A stretch of DNA of 64,000 bases from Bacteroidia bacterium (GTDB lineage: Bacteria > Bacteroidota > Bacteroidia > Flavobacteriales > Flavobacteriaceae). The notes beneath the pieces were generated by a model. It saw only the letters and a program-made list of their open reading frames with translations. It ran no database searches and had not been told where the DNA came from. Positions 1 to 7,941 of this stretch are shown in pieces. Positions within the stretch are counted from its first letter, which is position 1, and each line of letters begins with the position of its first letter. The stretch spans positions 310,001-374,000 of the forward strand of contig JAUICK010000001.1 in NCBI GenBank assembly GCA_030427865.1. Direction: 5' to 3'. The position numbers and the translations under genes are program-made.

Positions 1-1136
1 GGCGTGTCTAAAGAAAACCGTTTGTTTATCCATTTTTCTCCATTAAAATGGCTAAACCCTCTTCTATTACTAGCCGGAACATAAGAAGATGCATCATAAC
101 CACCATAAACTACCCATAGGTTTTGATTAAATACAGACAAAGAAAAAACATCATTAGATAATGGTCCATCTGGATGAATCTCTAAATAGTTATTTAACTG
201 TGCAGATGTAGTGTTTAATATTCCGAATTTTTTTGTGGCCAAAAAAACAGTATTATTTTCGAAAAAGGAGTTATTTAAAGTATAATCAAACTCTGTACTG
301 GAAGAAAATTGAACTACTTGATTCATCAATGGGTTTAATACTATTGCAGAATTTTGAAGTGTTACAGACAAATGTGAAGATGAAGATTTAATAGAATTAA
401 TATTTTCTCCGAAATTTCTAATTTCGGTTAAATTTCCGTTATTTAATGTGTATAGAATCGAGCCTTGAATGACATACAATTGATTATCGAACAACTCAAT
501 TTCCTTAAAATTTCTATTAGAAAAATCTTGTTTCCAATTCTTAAAATCTATTAATAAATTGCTTGTTAAATCTGCTGAAAAAATTCCGTTTTCGGTTACT
601 GCATAAATGAATCCGTTAAAAACTTCTGTTTGGTTAACTGTTAAAGAACTAGAATTATTGCCAATAAAATAAGTATCGCCAAATTCTAATTTATCAATAT
701 CATAAACCACGATTCCGAAAGGTGTAGATAAGTACAGCTTGTTATTATGTTCTTTGATATGGTTTATGGTTTTTTCTCCAGATTCATTAAAATTTAAAAT
801 ATCTGAAGAAATTGTAATTGTTCCATCATCATCTACAACTTCTAAAAGTCCATTTTCATAACCTATGATTAATCGTTTAAAACTATTACTGTAATAAATA
901 GATGTTGTTGTTTCTCCAGATAACCCTTTAACTGAAGATAGTTTATCTATTTCTTTAGTAGAAATATTATAGGTAAAAACGGCATTATCTGCCAAAGCAT
1001 AAATAACATTATCTACTTTTACAAAATCTTTTACGCTATTATAAGAATAAAAATCTTCCCAAGAATCGCTATAATCTGTCTGTGCATAAAAAAAGACGCT
1101 AAAAAGGAAAAAATAAAGTGAAAAGAGTTTTTTCAT
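1..1136 (-). CDS. porZ: PorZ-like type IX secretion protein, 5' part only
   Basis: Reverse-strand reading frame open from an ATG at 1134-1136 to the window edge (about 378 residues, 3' part missing). It begins with a Sec signal peptide (MKKLFSLYFF...VFFYAQ) followed by a WEDFYSYNSV segment and repeated blades such as IYALADNAVFTYN, GLSGE and IGYENGLLEVV, which is a two-component-regulator-propeller type beta-propeller. This arrangement matches PorZ, the surface protein of the type IX secretion attachment complex; flavobacterial members are near 780 residues, so about half is visible. PorZ is known to take part in A-LPS attachment or sortase function at the outer membrane. A generic propeller protein is the alternative; the C-terminal domain that would settle it lies outside the window. 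Confidence 0.72.
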   Translation of the reverse strand, partial: MKKLFSLYFFLFSVFFYAQTDYSDSWEDFYSYNSVKDFVKVDNVIYALADNAVFTYNISTKEIDKLSSVKGLSGETTTSIYYSNSFKRLIIGYENGLLEVVDDDGTITISSDILNFNESGEKTINHIKEHNNKLYLSTPFGIVVYDIDKLEFGDTYFIGNNSSSLTVNQTEVFNGFIYAVTENGIFSADLTSNLLIDFKNWKQDFSNRNFKEIELFDNQLYVIQGSILYTLNNGNLTEIRNFGENINSIKSSSSHLSVTLQNSAIVLNPLMNQVVQFSSSTEFDYTLNNSFFENNTVFLATKKFGILNTTSAQLNNYLEIHPDGPLSNDVFSLSVFNQNLWVVYGGYDASSYVPASNRRGFSHFNGEKWINKRFSLDT

Positions 1137-1153
1137 TGTTTAATTTTGATTCT

Positions 1154-1161
1154 CAAAGATA
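1154..1161 (-). promoter_or_regulatory. -7 box for the porZ-like gene
   Basis: CAAAGATA on the plus strand reads TATCTTTG leftward, an exact fit to the Bacteroidota -7 consensus TAnnTTTG, 17 nt before the ATG at 1136. No TTG -33 element is present at the usual spacing, so the call rests on the -7 box alone. Confidence 0.45.
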
Positions 1162-1222
1162 TTTATTTATTGTTTAATAACGAGAAAACAACTTACATTA
1201 GTACAAAAATAGATAGGAATTT

Positions 1223-1696
1223 ATGAGTATTGAAATAGAAAGAAAATTTTTGGTTAAAAATAATGATTATCAGAAAGAAAGTTTTAAAAAAAGAAACATT
1301 AAACAAGGGTATTTAAATTCTAACCAAAATAGAACTGTAAGAATTAGAATTGCCAATGATAATGCTTTTATAACTATTAAAGGCAAATCGAATATTTCTG
1401 GTACTTCCAGATTTGAATGGGAAAAAAAGATTAATGTAAAAGATGGTGAAAAATTACTTTTATTGTGTGAATCTTCTGTTATTGATAAAACGAGATTTTT
1501 AGTAAAAAAAGGAAACCATATTTTTGAAGTTGATGAGTTTTATGGCGACAATGAAGGCTTAGTAATTGCCGAAGTTGAATTAAATTCTGAATTTGAAACG
1601 TTTAACAAACCAAGTTGGTTAGGAAAAGAGGTTACTGGGCAAAAAAAATATTATAATTCGAGTATTAGCAAACATCCTTTTAAAAATTGGACATAA
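1223..1696 (+). CDS. CYTH domain protein (triphosphate tunnel enzyme)
   Basis: A 157-residue soluble protein with the defining N-terminal ExExK signature (EIERKF, residues 4-9), followed by the alternating charged strands expected of the CYTH/triphosphate tunnel fold: R-rich RTVRIRI, FITIKGK, RFEWEKKI and the acidic FEVDEFYGDNEGLVIAEVEL. These residues line a tunnel that binds triphosphate and metal ions. Family members are inorganic triphosphatases, thiamine triphosphatases or class IV adenylyl cyclases; short bacterial members of this kind are most often tripolyphosphatases, but the substrate cannot be read from sequence. It is a single gene, divergent from the porZ-like gene with 86 bp between the starts. 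The ATG at 1223 directly precedes the signature, so the start is secure. Confidence 0.85.
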   Translation: MSIEIERKFLVKNNDYQKESFKKRNIKQGYLNSNQNRTVRIRIANDNAFITIKGKSNISGTSRFEWEKKINVKDGEKLLLLCESSVIDKTRFLVKKGNHIFEVDEFYGDNEGLVIAEVELNSEFETFNKPSWLGKEVTGQKKYYNSSISKHPFKNWT

Positions 1697-1721
1697 AAAA
1701 ACCTCGAACTAAAGTTCGAGG
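1695..1721. terminator. Inverted repeat after the CYTH gene
   Basis: CCTCGAACT and AGTTCGAGG (1702-1710 / 1713-1721) form a perfect 9-bp stem starting 5 nt after the CYTH stop. A run of A precedes it, so the U-tract lies on the leftward transcript, while only a weak AAATTT follows on the rightward one. It lies between convergent genes and may stop transcription from both sides. Confidence 0.6.
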
Positions 1722-1822
1722 AAATTTAATAAACCTACCCCCTAAATAAGATTTATAAACTCAACTAATTAACATAAGTTAATATTGTCAAGTTTTACAA
1801 AAGTAATTTTTTTTTATGAAAT

Positions 1823-1848
1823 ACTCAAATTTTGAGTGTTTTTTTGTT
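1823..1848 (+). terminator. Weak hairpin with T-tract
   Basis: ACTCA-AATTT-TGAGT (1823-1837) is followed by G and a run of eight T. The stem is only 5 bp, so it is a weak rightward terminator candidate backing up the hairpin at 1702. Confidence 0.35.
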
Positions 1849-1887
1849 TTTCTCAGATTTTAAGTTAAATCTTTAAAGAATAAGCAA

Positions 1888-2526
1888 CTATAAAGTGTAA
1901 ATAGCTATAAAATGACTAAAACTTCCTAACAAAACAAATAAATGAAAAATTGCATGATTAAAGGATAATCTCTTAATTGTGTACAAAATAGCTCCAAAAG
2001 TGTAAAAAACACCTCCAGCAATTAATAAATTTAATCCTTCTTTACTCAACACGTTCATTAATGGCTTTATAAAAAACATTACCTGCCACCCCATTAACAA
2101 ATACATTGCAGTAGATATTTTATCATATTTTCCGGTAAAAAAGAGTTTTAAAATTACTCCAGTTAAAGCAAAAACCCAAACTGCAATAAACATATACCAA
2201 CCTAATTGAGAATCTAAACCAACCAAACAAAAAGGAGAATAGCTGCCAGCAATTAACACATAAATAGCTGCATGGTCAAAAATATTTAATCTCCTTCTTT
2301 TCTTAGGATTCTTTGCTGCATGATAAAAAGTTGAAGCAGCATATAAAATGATTAAACTCAATCCGTAAATAATAAAACTTATAGGTTTCCAATAACTTGA
2401 ATAAGAAATAGCTTTGAATATTAAAAAAGGAAAAGCCACAATACTTAGAACTAAACCCAAACCATGAGACCAAACATTTAATCGTTCTTCAGTTTCAGAA
2501 TATTTATGATTTAATTTTTCGCTCAT
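1888..2526 (-). CDS. trhA: Hemolysin III / PAQR family membrane protein
   Basis: A 212-residue protein with about seven hydrophobic helices and the family signature residues: WSHG (H21), STFYH at 65-69, the D84-H85 pair, and a C-terminal run with H191, H195 and H205 in FHLFVLLGSFSHF. In the PAQR superfamily these His and Asp residues form a zinc site at the membrane interface; bacterial members have been linked to membrane fluidity homeostasis, and the hemolysin name is historical. The ATG at 2526 lies inside the 3' end of the upstream acyltransferase gene (23-nt overlap), so the two are probably translated from one message. The pairing with a phospholipid acyltransferase fits a role in membrane lipid adjustment, which is inference. 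Confidence 0.85.
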   Translation of the reverse strand: MSEKLNHKYSETEERLNVWSHGLGLVLSIVAFPFLIFKAISYSSYWKPISFIIYGLSLIILYAASTFYHAAKNPKKRRRLNIFDHAAIYVLIAGSYSPFCLVGLDSQLGWYMFIAVWVFALTGVILKLFFTGKYDKISTAMYLLMGWQVMFFIKPLMNVLSKEGLNLLIAGGVFYTFGAILYTIKRLSFNHAIFHLFVLLGSFSHFIAIYTL

Positions 2527-3337
2527 TATTTCTATTTGTGTCTTTCATATATTTTTTATCATTAGCTAAATCATTATGAATAATATCAAAAGTTTTTTGT
2601 TGTAATGATTCCATATCTTCCAAATTTAACCCTTTGGTAGGAATAAAATTATGCTGTCTAATTCTAAAAACTCCTGGGCCACCTTTTAAAAAATCCCAAG
2701 AAAAAAATCGCTTACAATCGTAATAAACTTGGGGTACAATAGGTATTTGAAACTCAATAGCCAAACTAAATGCTCCTTTTTTAAATGGAGCTAAAACCAC
2801 ATCTTCGGTTGGTACTAATCCTTCAGGAAAAATTGCCATACTAACACCGTTTTGCAATCTTTTTTTTGCCATTTCAAATACTCTTTTTCTGCTTTTAACA
2901 CTACTTCTATCAACCATAATCACAGCTTTTTTATAGAAAAACCCAAAAACAGGAATTTTAGCCAACTCTTTTTTTCCCACAAAAACAATTGGGTTTTTAC
3001 TTAATACTATTAACACAAATGGATCCATAAGTGATGCATGATTAGGGCAAAACATGTAACTTTTATTTGGTTCTATTTTTTGATCTAGTTGAATATTTAA
3101 ACGAAAGCCCATTCCGTAAATCAGCACTTTAGACCAAATTCTAACTAATTTCCATAATAAGTGATAATATTCTTCTTTTGCTGTAAAAATGATTAATAAT
3201 GGCGACATTAAAATAATTGTGGTAAACATTAGAATGTAAAACCACAATCGCCAAATTAAAAGAAAAGGAATTTTTAAATACTTCACAGAATCTATAAACG
3301 TTAATTTAAATTTTAAATTATTTATAAAACAACCCAA
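2504..3337 (-). CDS. plsC: 1-acyl-glycerol-3-phosphate acyltransferase family protein
   Basis: A PlsC-type acyltransferase. With the longest frame, the catalytic HX4D motif is NHASLMD at residues 99-105 and the glycerophosphate-binding FPEG is at 170-173, followed by APFKKGAF. An N-terminal membrane helix (about residues 22-52) anchors it to the inner membrane. It would acylate lysophosphatidate or a related acceptor in phospholipid synthesis. The start is uncertain: the frame opens with TTG at 3337, only 4 nt after a TAnnTTTG box, but a GTG at 3286 (giving MKYLKIPF...) leaves a more ordinary leader and an N-terminus starting just before the helix. No ATG precedes the helix. It overlaps hemolysin III by 23 nt. 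Substrate specificity is not visible. Confidence 0.85.
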   Translation of the reverse strand: MGCFINNLKFKLTFIDSVKYLKIPFLLIWRLWFYILMFTTIILMSPLLIIFTAKEEYYHLLWKLVRIWSKVLIYGMGFRLNIQLDQKIEPNKSYMFCPNHASLMDPFVLIVLSKNPIVFVGKKELAKIPVFGFFYKKAVIMVDRSSVKSRKRVFEMAKKRLQNGVSMAIFPEGLVPTEDVVLAPFKKGAFSLAIEFQIPIVPQVYYDCKRFFSWDFLKGGPGVFRIRQHNFIPTKGLNLEDMESLQQKTFDIIHNDLANDKKYMKDTNRNNERKIKS

Positions 3338-3341
3338 GATT

Positions 3342-3349
3342 CAAAAGTA
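3342..3349 (-). promoter_or_regulatory. -7 box for the plsC-like gene
   Basis: CAAAAGTA on plus reads TACTTTTG leftward, an exact TAnnTTTG match. It would give a leaderless message for the TTG start or a leader of about 55 nt for the GTG at 3286. No -33 TTG is at normal spacing. Confidence 0.45.
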
Positions 3350-3368
3350 GTAATATTCTTTTGTTTGA

Positions 3369-3398
3369 TTGATTTTATAAATCAAAACCTTACTTTTG
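3369..3398 (+). promoter_or_regulatory. trpS promoter
   Basis: TTG at 3369-3371, a 19-nt spacer and TACTTTTG at 3391-3398 fit the flavobacterial TTG-N(17-23)-TAnnTTTG consensus exactly. The start codon is 56 nt further down. Confidence 0.65.
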
Positions 3399-3454
3399 CG
3401 CTCTAAGAGCGTTTAAGTTCTTATTCTTACGCTAAATTAGTAAATCAAAAAATT

Positions 3455-4423
3455 ATGTCTAGAATTTTAACTGGTGTGCAAAGTACAGGAACACCACATT
3501 TAGGAAATTTATTAGGAGCCATTTTACCAGCCATAGAAATGGCAAATAACCCTGAAAATGAAGCTTTTTTATTTATTGCAGATATGCATTCTTTAACGCA
3601 AATTAAAGATGGAAATCAGTTAAGAGAAAATACGTATAGTACTGCTGCAACTTGGTTAGCTTGTGGCTTAGACATTAGTAAAACTGTTTTTTACAGACAA
3701 AGTGATATTCCTCAAGTAACAGAATTATCTTGGTATTTAAGCTGTTTTTTTCCTTATCAACGTTTAACATTAGCGCACAGTTTTAAAGATAAAGCAGACC
3801 GTTTAGCTGATGTAAATTCTGGGTTATTTACGTACCCAATGTTAATGGCTGCTGATATTTTATTGTATGATGCAGAAATTGTTCCTGTTGGTAAAGACCA
3901 ATTGCAACACTTAGAAATGACACGTGATGTTGCCAATAGACTAAATAATAATGTAGGCGAAACCTTAATTATCCCTGAGGCTAAAATACAAGAGCACACT
4001 AAATTAGTTCCTGGAACTGATGGCGAAAAGATGAGCAAATCTAGAGATAACATTATCAATATTTTCTTAACAGATAAGAAGTTAAGAAAACAAATAATGA
4101 GTATTAAAACAGATAGTAAAGCTTTAGAAGAACCTAAAAACCCTGATACTGACAATGTTTTTGCTTTATACAAATTATTGGCTTCTGATAATCAAATTAC
4201 AGAAATGCGAGCCAATTACGAGGGCGGAAATTATGGTTATGGGCACGCAAAACAAGCGCTTTACGAATTAATTATAGAGAAATTCTCTACTCCAAGAGAA
4301 CGCTATCGTCATTTTATGAATAATAAGCATGAAATTGATGAGGCACTAAAAATTGGTGCTGCAAAAGCAGCCTTAATTGCTAATGATGTTTTAAAAAGAG
4401 TTCGAAATAAGATAGGTTATTAA
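3455..4423 (+). CDS. trpS: Tryptophan--tRNA ligase
   Basis: A class I aminoacyl-tRNA synthetase of 322 residues, normal for bacterial TrpRS, which charges tRNA-Trp with tryptophan using ATP in the cytoplasm. The HIGH-type motif is PHLGN (residues 14-18) in the family context GVQSTGTPHLGN, and the KMSKS loop is KMSKS at 192-196. ADMHSLT, YPMLMAADILLYDA and VGKDQLQHLE are further TrpRS signatures for the Rossmann fold and Trp pocket. It stands alone with its own consensus promoter and a strong terminator. No attenuator-like leader peptide is visible between promoter and start. Confidence 0.97.
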   Translation: MSRILTGVQSTGTPHLGNLLGAILPAIEMANNPENEAFLFIADMHSLTQIKDGNQLRENTYSTAATWLACGLDISKTVFYRQSDIPQVTELSWYLSCFFPYQRLTLAHSFKDKADRLADVNSGLFTYPMLMAADILLYDAEIVPVGKDQLQHLEMTRDVANRLNNNVGETLIIPEAKIQEHTKLVPGTDGEKMSKSRDNIINIFLTDKKLRKQIMSIKTDSKALEEPKNPDTDNVFALYKLLASDNQITEMRANYEGGNYGYGHAKQALYELIIEKFSTPRERYRHFMNNKHEIDEALKIGAAKAALIANDVLKRVRNKIGY

Positions 4424-4448
4424 ATGTGTTTTTACAAATATATTCTCT

Positions 4449-4482
4449 AAAAAAACCACGCAATTTGCGTGGTTTTTTTTTT
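4449..4482. terminator. Bidirectional terminator between trpS and the DUF1761 gene
   Basis: CCACGCA (4456-4462), a 3-nt loop, TGCGTGG (4466-4472), flanked by A5 on the left and T10 on the right, so it works as an intrinsic terminator for both convergent genes. Confidence 0.85.
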
Positions 4483-4502
4483 ATATTTTTTGAGAGCTTA
4501 TA

Positions 4503-5000
4503 TTAAAGCCATTGACAGATTATTCCTCCCATAATTGCTAAAGTAACAATCCAATAACCAGCATTAATTGCCACATATTTAAATGATCTTTTCTCGAACA
4601 TTGCAATTATTGACAAAATTGGCAGTACAAAAACAACACCAGACATTATTCCATGAATAACACCATGATGAAATGTTCTAAAACGATCTCCATATTTACC
4701 AACAAAATCTTGAAAATACGTAAAAGCTTCGCCTGTTTGTTCATTAAATCCAGGTTCATTAATTAAGGTCTGAAAAATACCCATTTGATGAATTACTATA
4801 AACTGTAAGAAGAAAGCAATTAAAAAACTAAATATATAACTCAATATAAATACTTTAGCCATATTTTGTCCTTCTAAAGATTCTTTAGTAAAACCCATTT
4901 CTTTCATCCAAGCATTTCCAAATAATGGTCCATACCAAACAAAGCCAATTATCATTGGGATAATTGCTGCAATTAATAAGATGTAATAATTCATTTCCAT
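4503..5000 (-). CDS. DUF1761 family membrane protein
   Basis: A 165-residue integral membrane protein with four hydrophobic helices. The N-terminal helix ends in VWYGPLFGNAWMKEMG, the diagnostic motif of DUF1761, and the middle has the FHHGVIHGIM run typical of the family. Function is unknown. It is a single gene, convergent with trpS across the shared terminator and about 77 nt downstream of the LuxE-like gene in the same direction, so co-transcription with that gene is possible. There is nothing in the sequence to suggest a substrate. Confidence 0.75.
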   Translation of the reverse strand: MEMNYYILLIAAIIPMIIGFVWYGPLFGNAWMKEMGFTKESLEGQNMAKVFILSYIFSFLIAFFLQFIVIHQMGIFQTLINEPGFNEQTGEAFTYFQDFVGKYGDRFRTFHHGVIHGIMSGVVFVLPILSIIAMFEKRSFKYVAINAGYWIVTLAIMGGIICQWL

Positions 5001-5077
5001 GATAAAAAAGTTTAACGGTTGAATACCAAATATAAGAAATAAGAAATAAACATTGTTTTTATTGCTTAGTTGTTAGC

Positions 5078-6052
5078 CTATAAAACCATTAAGTTACAGC
5101 CTCTTATATCAGAATTATCAAAGCGTCCAATAATTTCGAAAGTATTATTTTTATAAACTTTTCCTAAATCTTGAGTAGCAATAAAAGAACACGAATTATA
5201 GTTGGCTAAATCTATTACATTAATACCTCCTGTTCTTTCGGGTTTTTGAATAGTTAAAGCATCTTCTGTATCTCTTGTTAAAATTTTCATCCAAGGTGGT
5301 GTTTCAAAAATTCCATTTCCTTTAGAGTAGGCTTGACTGAGCAATTCTGTCATTCCATATTCAGAATGAATATTATCAACACCAAATTCTTTCTGAAGTA
5401 TTTCATGTAATTCTTGGCGAACCAACTCTTTTCTTCTTCCTTTCATTCCGCCAGTTTCCATAATTATGGTATTTTTAAGTTTGAATTGATGGTGCTCTAC
5501 TAAATCTAACAACGCAAACGAAACCCCGATTAAAAGGGTTTTTTGCCCTTTTTTTTCTAATTCTTGTAATTTTTCTGCTAATCCTGCTATATTATTTAAA
5601 TAAAATCTACTTTCTCTGTTTTTGGTTTTTTTTATTAAATCATCTACCATAAAAACCAAAGAAGACCCTTTTCTTTCTAAATAATTAGGCAACAAAGCCA
5701 ACACAACATAATTTTCTATATCTCCATAAAAATGAGTAAACCCCTTTACATAGCTTTCTTTATAAAGATTAATATCTGTTACAAAATGCTTACTAGTTGT
5801 AGCACCTGTTGTACCAGAACTTATAAAGGTTTTTTCTACTTTGTTTACTGTAGAAACTACTTTTCTGTTTTTAAAAAACTGAATTGGTAAAAACGGAATT
5901 TCTTCTACCTTTTTAACACCAGAAGGATGTATATATAACAAATCACAAAAAGAACGATATACTTTATTATTTTGAAACTGATGTTTAAAAACCTCTAAAG
6001 CTATTTTATTAAAATCTTCTTTAGTTTGAATGTTAAAAATTTGTTCTTTCAT
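5078..6052 (-). CDS. LuxE/PaaK-family acyl-protein synthetase
   Basis: A 324-residue member of the acyl-protein synthetase (LuxE) branch of the adenylate-forming enzymes. The phosphate-binding loop is SSGTTG at residues 78-83, and later motifs are METGGMKGR and the adenylate-site SEYGMTELLSQAY. LuxE activates a fatty acid as acyl-AMP and moves it to a cysteine, but no luxCDAB partner is nearby, so this orphan more likely activates an unknown carboxylate. It ends in GCNLMVL, shorter than full PaaK ligases, which carry a further C-terminal domain. The ATG at 6052 lies 8 nt after an exact TAnnTTTG box. Confidence 0.75.
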   Translation of the reverse strand: MKEQIFNIQTKEDFNKIALEVFKHQFQNNKVYRSFCDLLYIHPSGVKKVEEIPFLPIQFFKNRKVVSTVNKVEKTFISSGTTGATTSKHFVTDINLYKESYVKGFTHFYGDIENYVVLALLPNYLERKGSSLVFMVDDLIKKTKNRESRFYLNNIAGLAEKLQELEKKGQKTLLIGVSFALLDLVEHHQFKLKNTIIMETGGMKGRRKELVRQELHEILQKEFGVDNIHSEYGMTELLSQAYSKGNGIFETPPWMKILTRDTEDALTIQKPERTGGINVIDLANYNSCSFIATQDLGKVYKNNTFEIIGRFDNSDIRGCNLMVL

Positions 6053-6060
6053 AATTTCTA

Positions 6061-6068
6061 CAAAAATA
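6061..6068 (-). promoter_or_regulatory. -7 box for the LuxE-like gene
   Basis: CAAAAATA on plus reads TATTTTTG leftward; a CAAA at 6093-6096 gives TTTG 24 nt upstream, slightly long but compatible with a -33 element. The start codon is 8 nt away, so the leader would be very short. Confidence 0.5.
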
Positions 6069-6113
6069 CCATTATTCCACGCAACCTTTTAACAAATTTA
6101 GCATCTTGTAAGT

Positions 6114-6473
6114 ATGAAAGTAATATTTATATTTTTCTCAATTGTCTTTTTAACTTCTTGTCCAAATCAAGAAGACATACATTATACAACATGTAACACC
6201 AGTAATCCTTTAGAAGATTTAACTTGGTTAAAAGATTTTAAGGTATCTTTTGAAGCGTCTGGTGCAGTTAGAAAAAGTAAAATTATACAATATACTTATA
6301 AAGATGAAACTGTTTTTTTAATAGATAATTGTTATGATTGTGCAAACAATTTAACCACTGTTTACAATTGTAAAGGAGAGGTTATTTGCGAATTTGGAGG
6401 TCATGCTGGGGTAGACACTTGTCCTGATTTTAAAAACGAGGCTTTTTTAGATAGAATTCTGTATGAAAACTAA
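6114..6473 (+). CDS. Small lipoprotein, DUF6970-like
   Basis: A 119-residue protein with a lipoprotein signal peptide (FLTSC lipobox, acylated Cys about residue 16). The mature part has LTWLKDF, a YTYKDETVFLIDNC strand and a C-terminal motif with TVYNCKGEVICEFGG followed by a short acidic Gly loop and a final Cys. This pattern is the one I associate with DUF6970, small Bacteroidota lipoproteins of unknown function with conserved cysteines. It is the first gene of a rightward run of four lipoprotein genes that leads into an ECF sigma factor, overlapping the next gene by 11 nt. Family assignment is from memory of the motif and not certain. Confidence 0.65.
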   Translation: MKVIFIFFSIVFLTSCPNQEDIHYTTCNTSNPLEDLTWLKDFKVSFEASGAVRKSKIIQYTYKDETVFLIDNCYDCANNLTTVYNCKGEVICEFGGHAGVDTCPDFKNEAFLDRILYEN

Positions 6474-6813
6474 GGTATTCTTTGTATTGATTTTAAGTTT
6501 TGTACTTGCTTTTTCTTGCGAAACCATGAATAATGAGAACGAAGAAAAAACACTTTTTATAGCTTCTAAAACAATTAACTGTATTGGTGTTATTCCGCAA
6601 CAATGTTTACTGGTTAAAACAAAAGACAAAGAAGATTGGGAGTACTTTTACTCAACCATTTCGGGTTTTAATTACGAAGAAGGATTTGAGTATGTAATTG
6701 TAGTTTTAGAAGAAAAAGTTAACAACCCGATAGAAGATTCTTCTTCATCTAAATATTCATTGATTAAAATAGAATCGAAAATAAAAAAAACATCAAAAAA
6801 TTTACCTAATTAA
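6463..6813 (+). CDS. DUF4377-type lipoprotein
   Basis: A 116-residue lipoprotein (lipobox AFSC, Cys about residue 19). The mature domain matches DUF4377 well: CIGVIPQQCLLVK with two cysteines, DWEYFYSTISGFNYEEGFEY, then NPIEDSSSSKYSLIKIESK. Such domains occur in META/HslJ-like or stand-alone Bacteroidota lipoproteins; the function is unknown. Its start overlaps the previous gene by 11 nt and the next gene begins 11 nt after its stop, so it is part of one transcript. Confidence 0.7.
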   Translation: MKTKVFFVLILSFVLAFSCETMNNENEEKTLFIASKTINCIGVIPQQCLLVKTKDKEDWEYFYSTISGFNYEEGFEYVIVVLEEKVNNPIEDSSSSKYSLIKIESKIKKTSKNLPN

Positions 6814-6824
6814 ATTCTTTACAG

Positions 6825-7517
6825 ATGCATTTAAAAAAACTTTTTTTACTTATATTTTCTATACTTTTTATTGCTTGCGAAAGTAATGAAACAGACATCA
6901 ATACAGACAACTTATTACTTGGTGTTTGGGTTGAACCCCAATATAATGGCGAAACAACAACATTTAAAAGAGGAAATTCTTTACCAAATAAAGGCAATGG
7001 AATTTCTTTTTTATCTAATGGAAATCTTATAGAACGTACTTCTGGTTTTTGTGGCACACCCCCACTTACCTTTTTTAACATAGAAGGTACTTTTATTTTA
7101 AATGATAGTTTAATTACCATTAAAACTAATAATTATCCTTCTAATTATGCTTGGAGAATTATTTCTCTTTCTGAATCTAAATTAGTTGTAAAAAGAGAAC
7201 TTACAGCTCAAGAAATAGATCATAGAGCTTTGATGGACTTATTTTATGAAATTGAAAATTTAGCATATAGTGTTACCTGTACCAATGCAACCAATTGGCA
7301 GTTTACTCCTTATGTTGCTAAAGCATGTGGAGGTCCACAAGGTTACATTGTTTACTCTAACCAAATAGATACTCAATATTTTTTAAATAAAATAGCAGCT
7401 TACACTCAAGCAGAAAAAGACTATAATTTTAAATGGGCAATTGTTTCAGATTGTTCTATTGTAAATCCTCCTAAATCTATAGAATGTAAAAACGGATATC
7501 CAATACTAAAATATTAA
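6825..7517 (+). CDS. Two-module lipoprotein (lipocalin-like plus Cys-rich module)
   Basis: A 230-residue lipoprotein (lipobox IAC, Cys about residue 18). Residues about 30-125 look like a short lipocalin-type barrel: LLGVWVEP near the N-terminus, ISFLSNGNLIERTSGFCG, then a strand pair ending in KLVVKRELT. The second module, about 145-230, has W-F-PYVAKACGGPQGYIVY, YNFKWAIVSDC and IECKNGYPILKY, a motif set also found as stand-alone small lipoproteins in Bacteroidota. No enzymatic residues are apparent. It is probably tethered to the inner face of the outer membrane. It sits in the middle of the lipoprotein run upstream of the ECF sigma factor. Confidence 0.6.
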   Translation: MHLKKLFLLIFSILFIACESNETDINTDNLLLGVWVEPQYNGETTTFKRGNSLPNKGNGISFLSNGNLIERTSGFCGTPPLTFFNIEGTFILNDSLITIKTNNYPSNYAWRIISLSESKLVVKRELTAQEIDHRALMDLFYEIENLAYSVTCTNATNWQFTPYVAKACGGPQGYIVYSNQIDTQYFLNKIAAYTQAEKDYNFKWAIVSDCSIVNPPKSIECKNGYPILKY

Positions 7518-7536
7518 CTCTAAAAATTAAAAAATT

Positions 7537-7941
7537 ATGAAAAAAAATTTACTGCTATTATTTGGATTACTCTTTTTTTATTCGTGTTTAAACACAGATA
7601 GTAGAGAATCTTATACTACAGAATTTTTACCCGTAGATGAAGCAATTACACCAGCAAGTTTAACTTTTGGTGAAATAGATACAATTACAGTAAAATACAC
7701 ATTACCAAATAGTTGTTATGTTTTTGATAGAATTCATTACGAATATCAAGATACAGCAAGAATTGTTGCAGTATCTTCTTTATATTTTTTAGACAAAGAT
7801 TGTGAAGAAATAAGTACAAAAGGAGAATATAAATTTACCATAAGAACATCTCAAGAAGAAGATTATATTTTTAAATTTTTTAAAGGAAGAGATAGTAATG
7901 GTGAAAATATTTTTGAGGAAGTGATAGTTCCTGTAAATTAG
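7537..7941 (+). CDS. Small lipoprotein of unknown function
   Basis: A 134-residue lipoprotein with signal MKKNLLLLFGLLFFYSC. The mature part is beta-rich, with LPVDEAITPASLTFGEIDTI and VKYTLPNSCYVFDRIHYEY, and reads as a single immunoglobulin-like or related sandwich of unknown function; two cysteines (about residues 73 and 97) could pair. Its TAG stop is shared with a candidate ATT start codon of the following sigma factor (ATTAG), which suggests tight translational coupling. I do not recognise the family. Confidence 0.6.
   Translation: MKKNLLLLFGLLFFYSCLNTDSRESYTTEFLPVDEAITPASLTFGEIDTITVKYTLPNSCYVFDRIHYEYQDTARIVAVSSLYFLDKDCEEISTKGEYKFTIRTSQEEDYIFKFFKGRDSNGENIFEEVIVPVN

Noticed and set aside
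3757..4173. 138-residue leftward frame across trpS
   Set aside because: It lies fully inside trpS on the other strand, has no promoter or family signal; shadow of a real gene.
5078..6052. Part of a luminescence (lux) operon
   Set aside because: No luxC, D, A or B in the neighbourhood; orphan acyl-protein synthetase.
6806..7120. 104-residue leftward frame across the two-module lipoprotein
   Set aside because: Opposite-strand shadow of 6825-7517, no recognisable domain.
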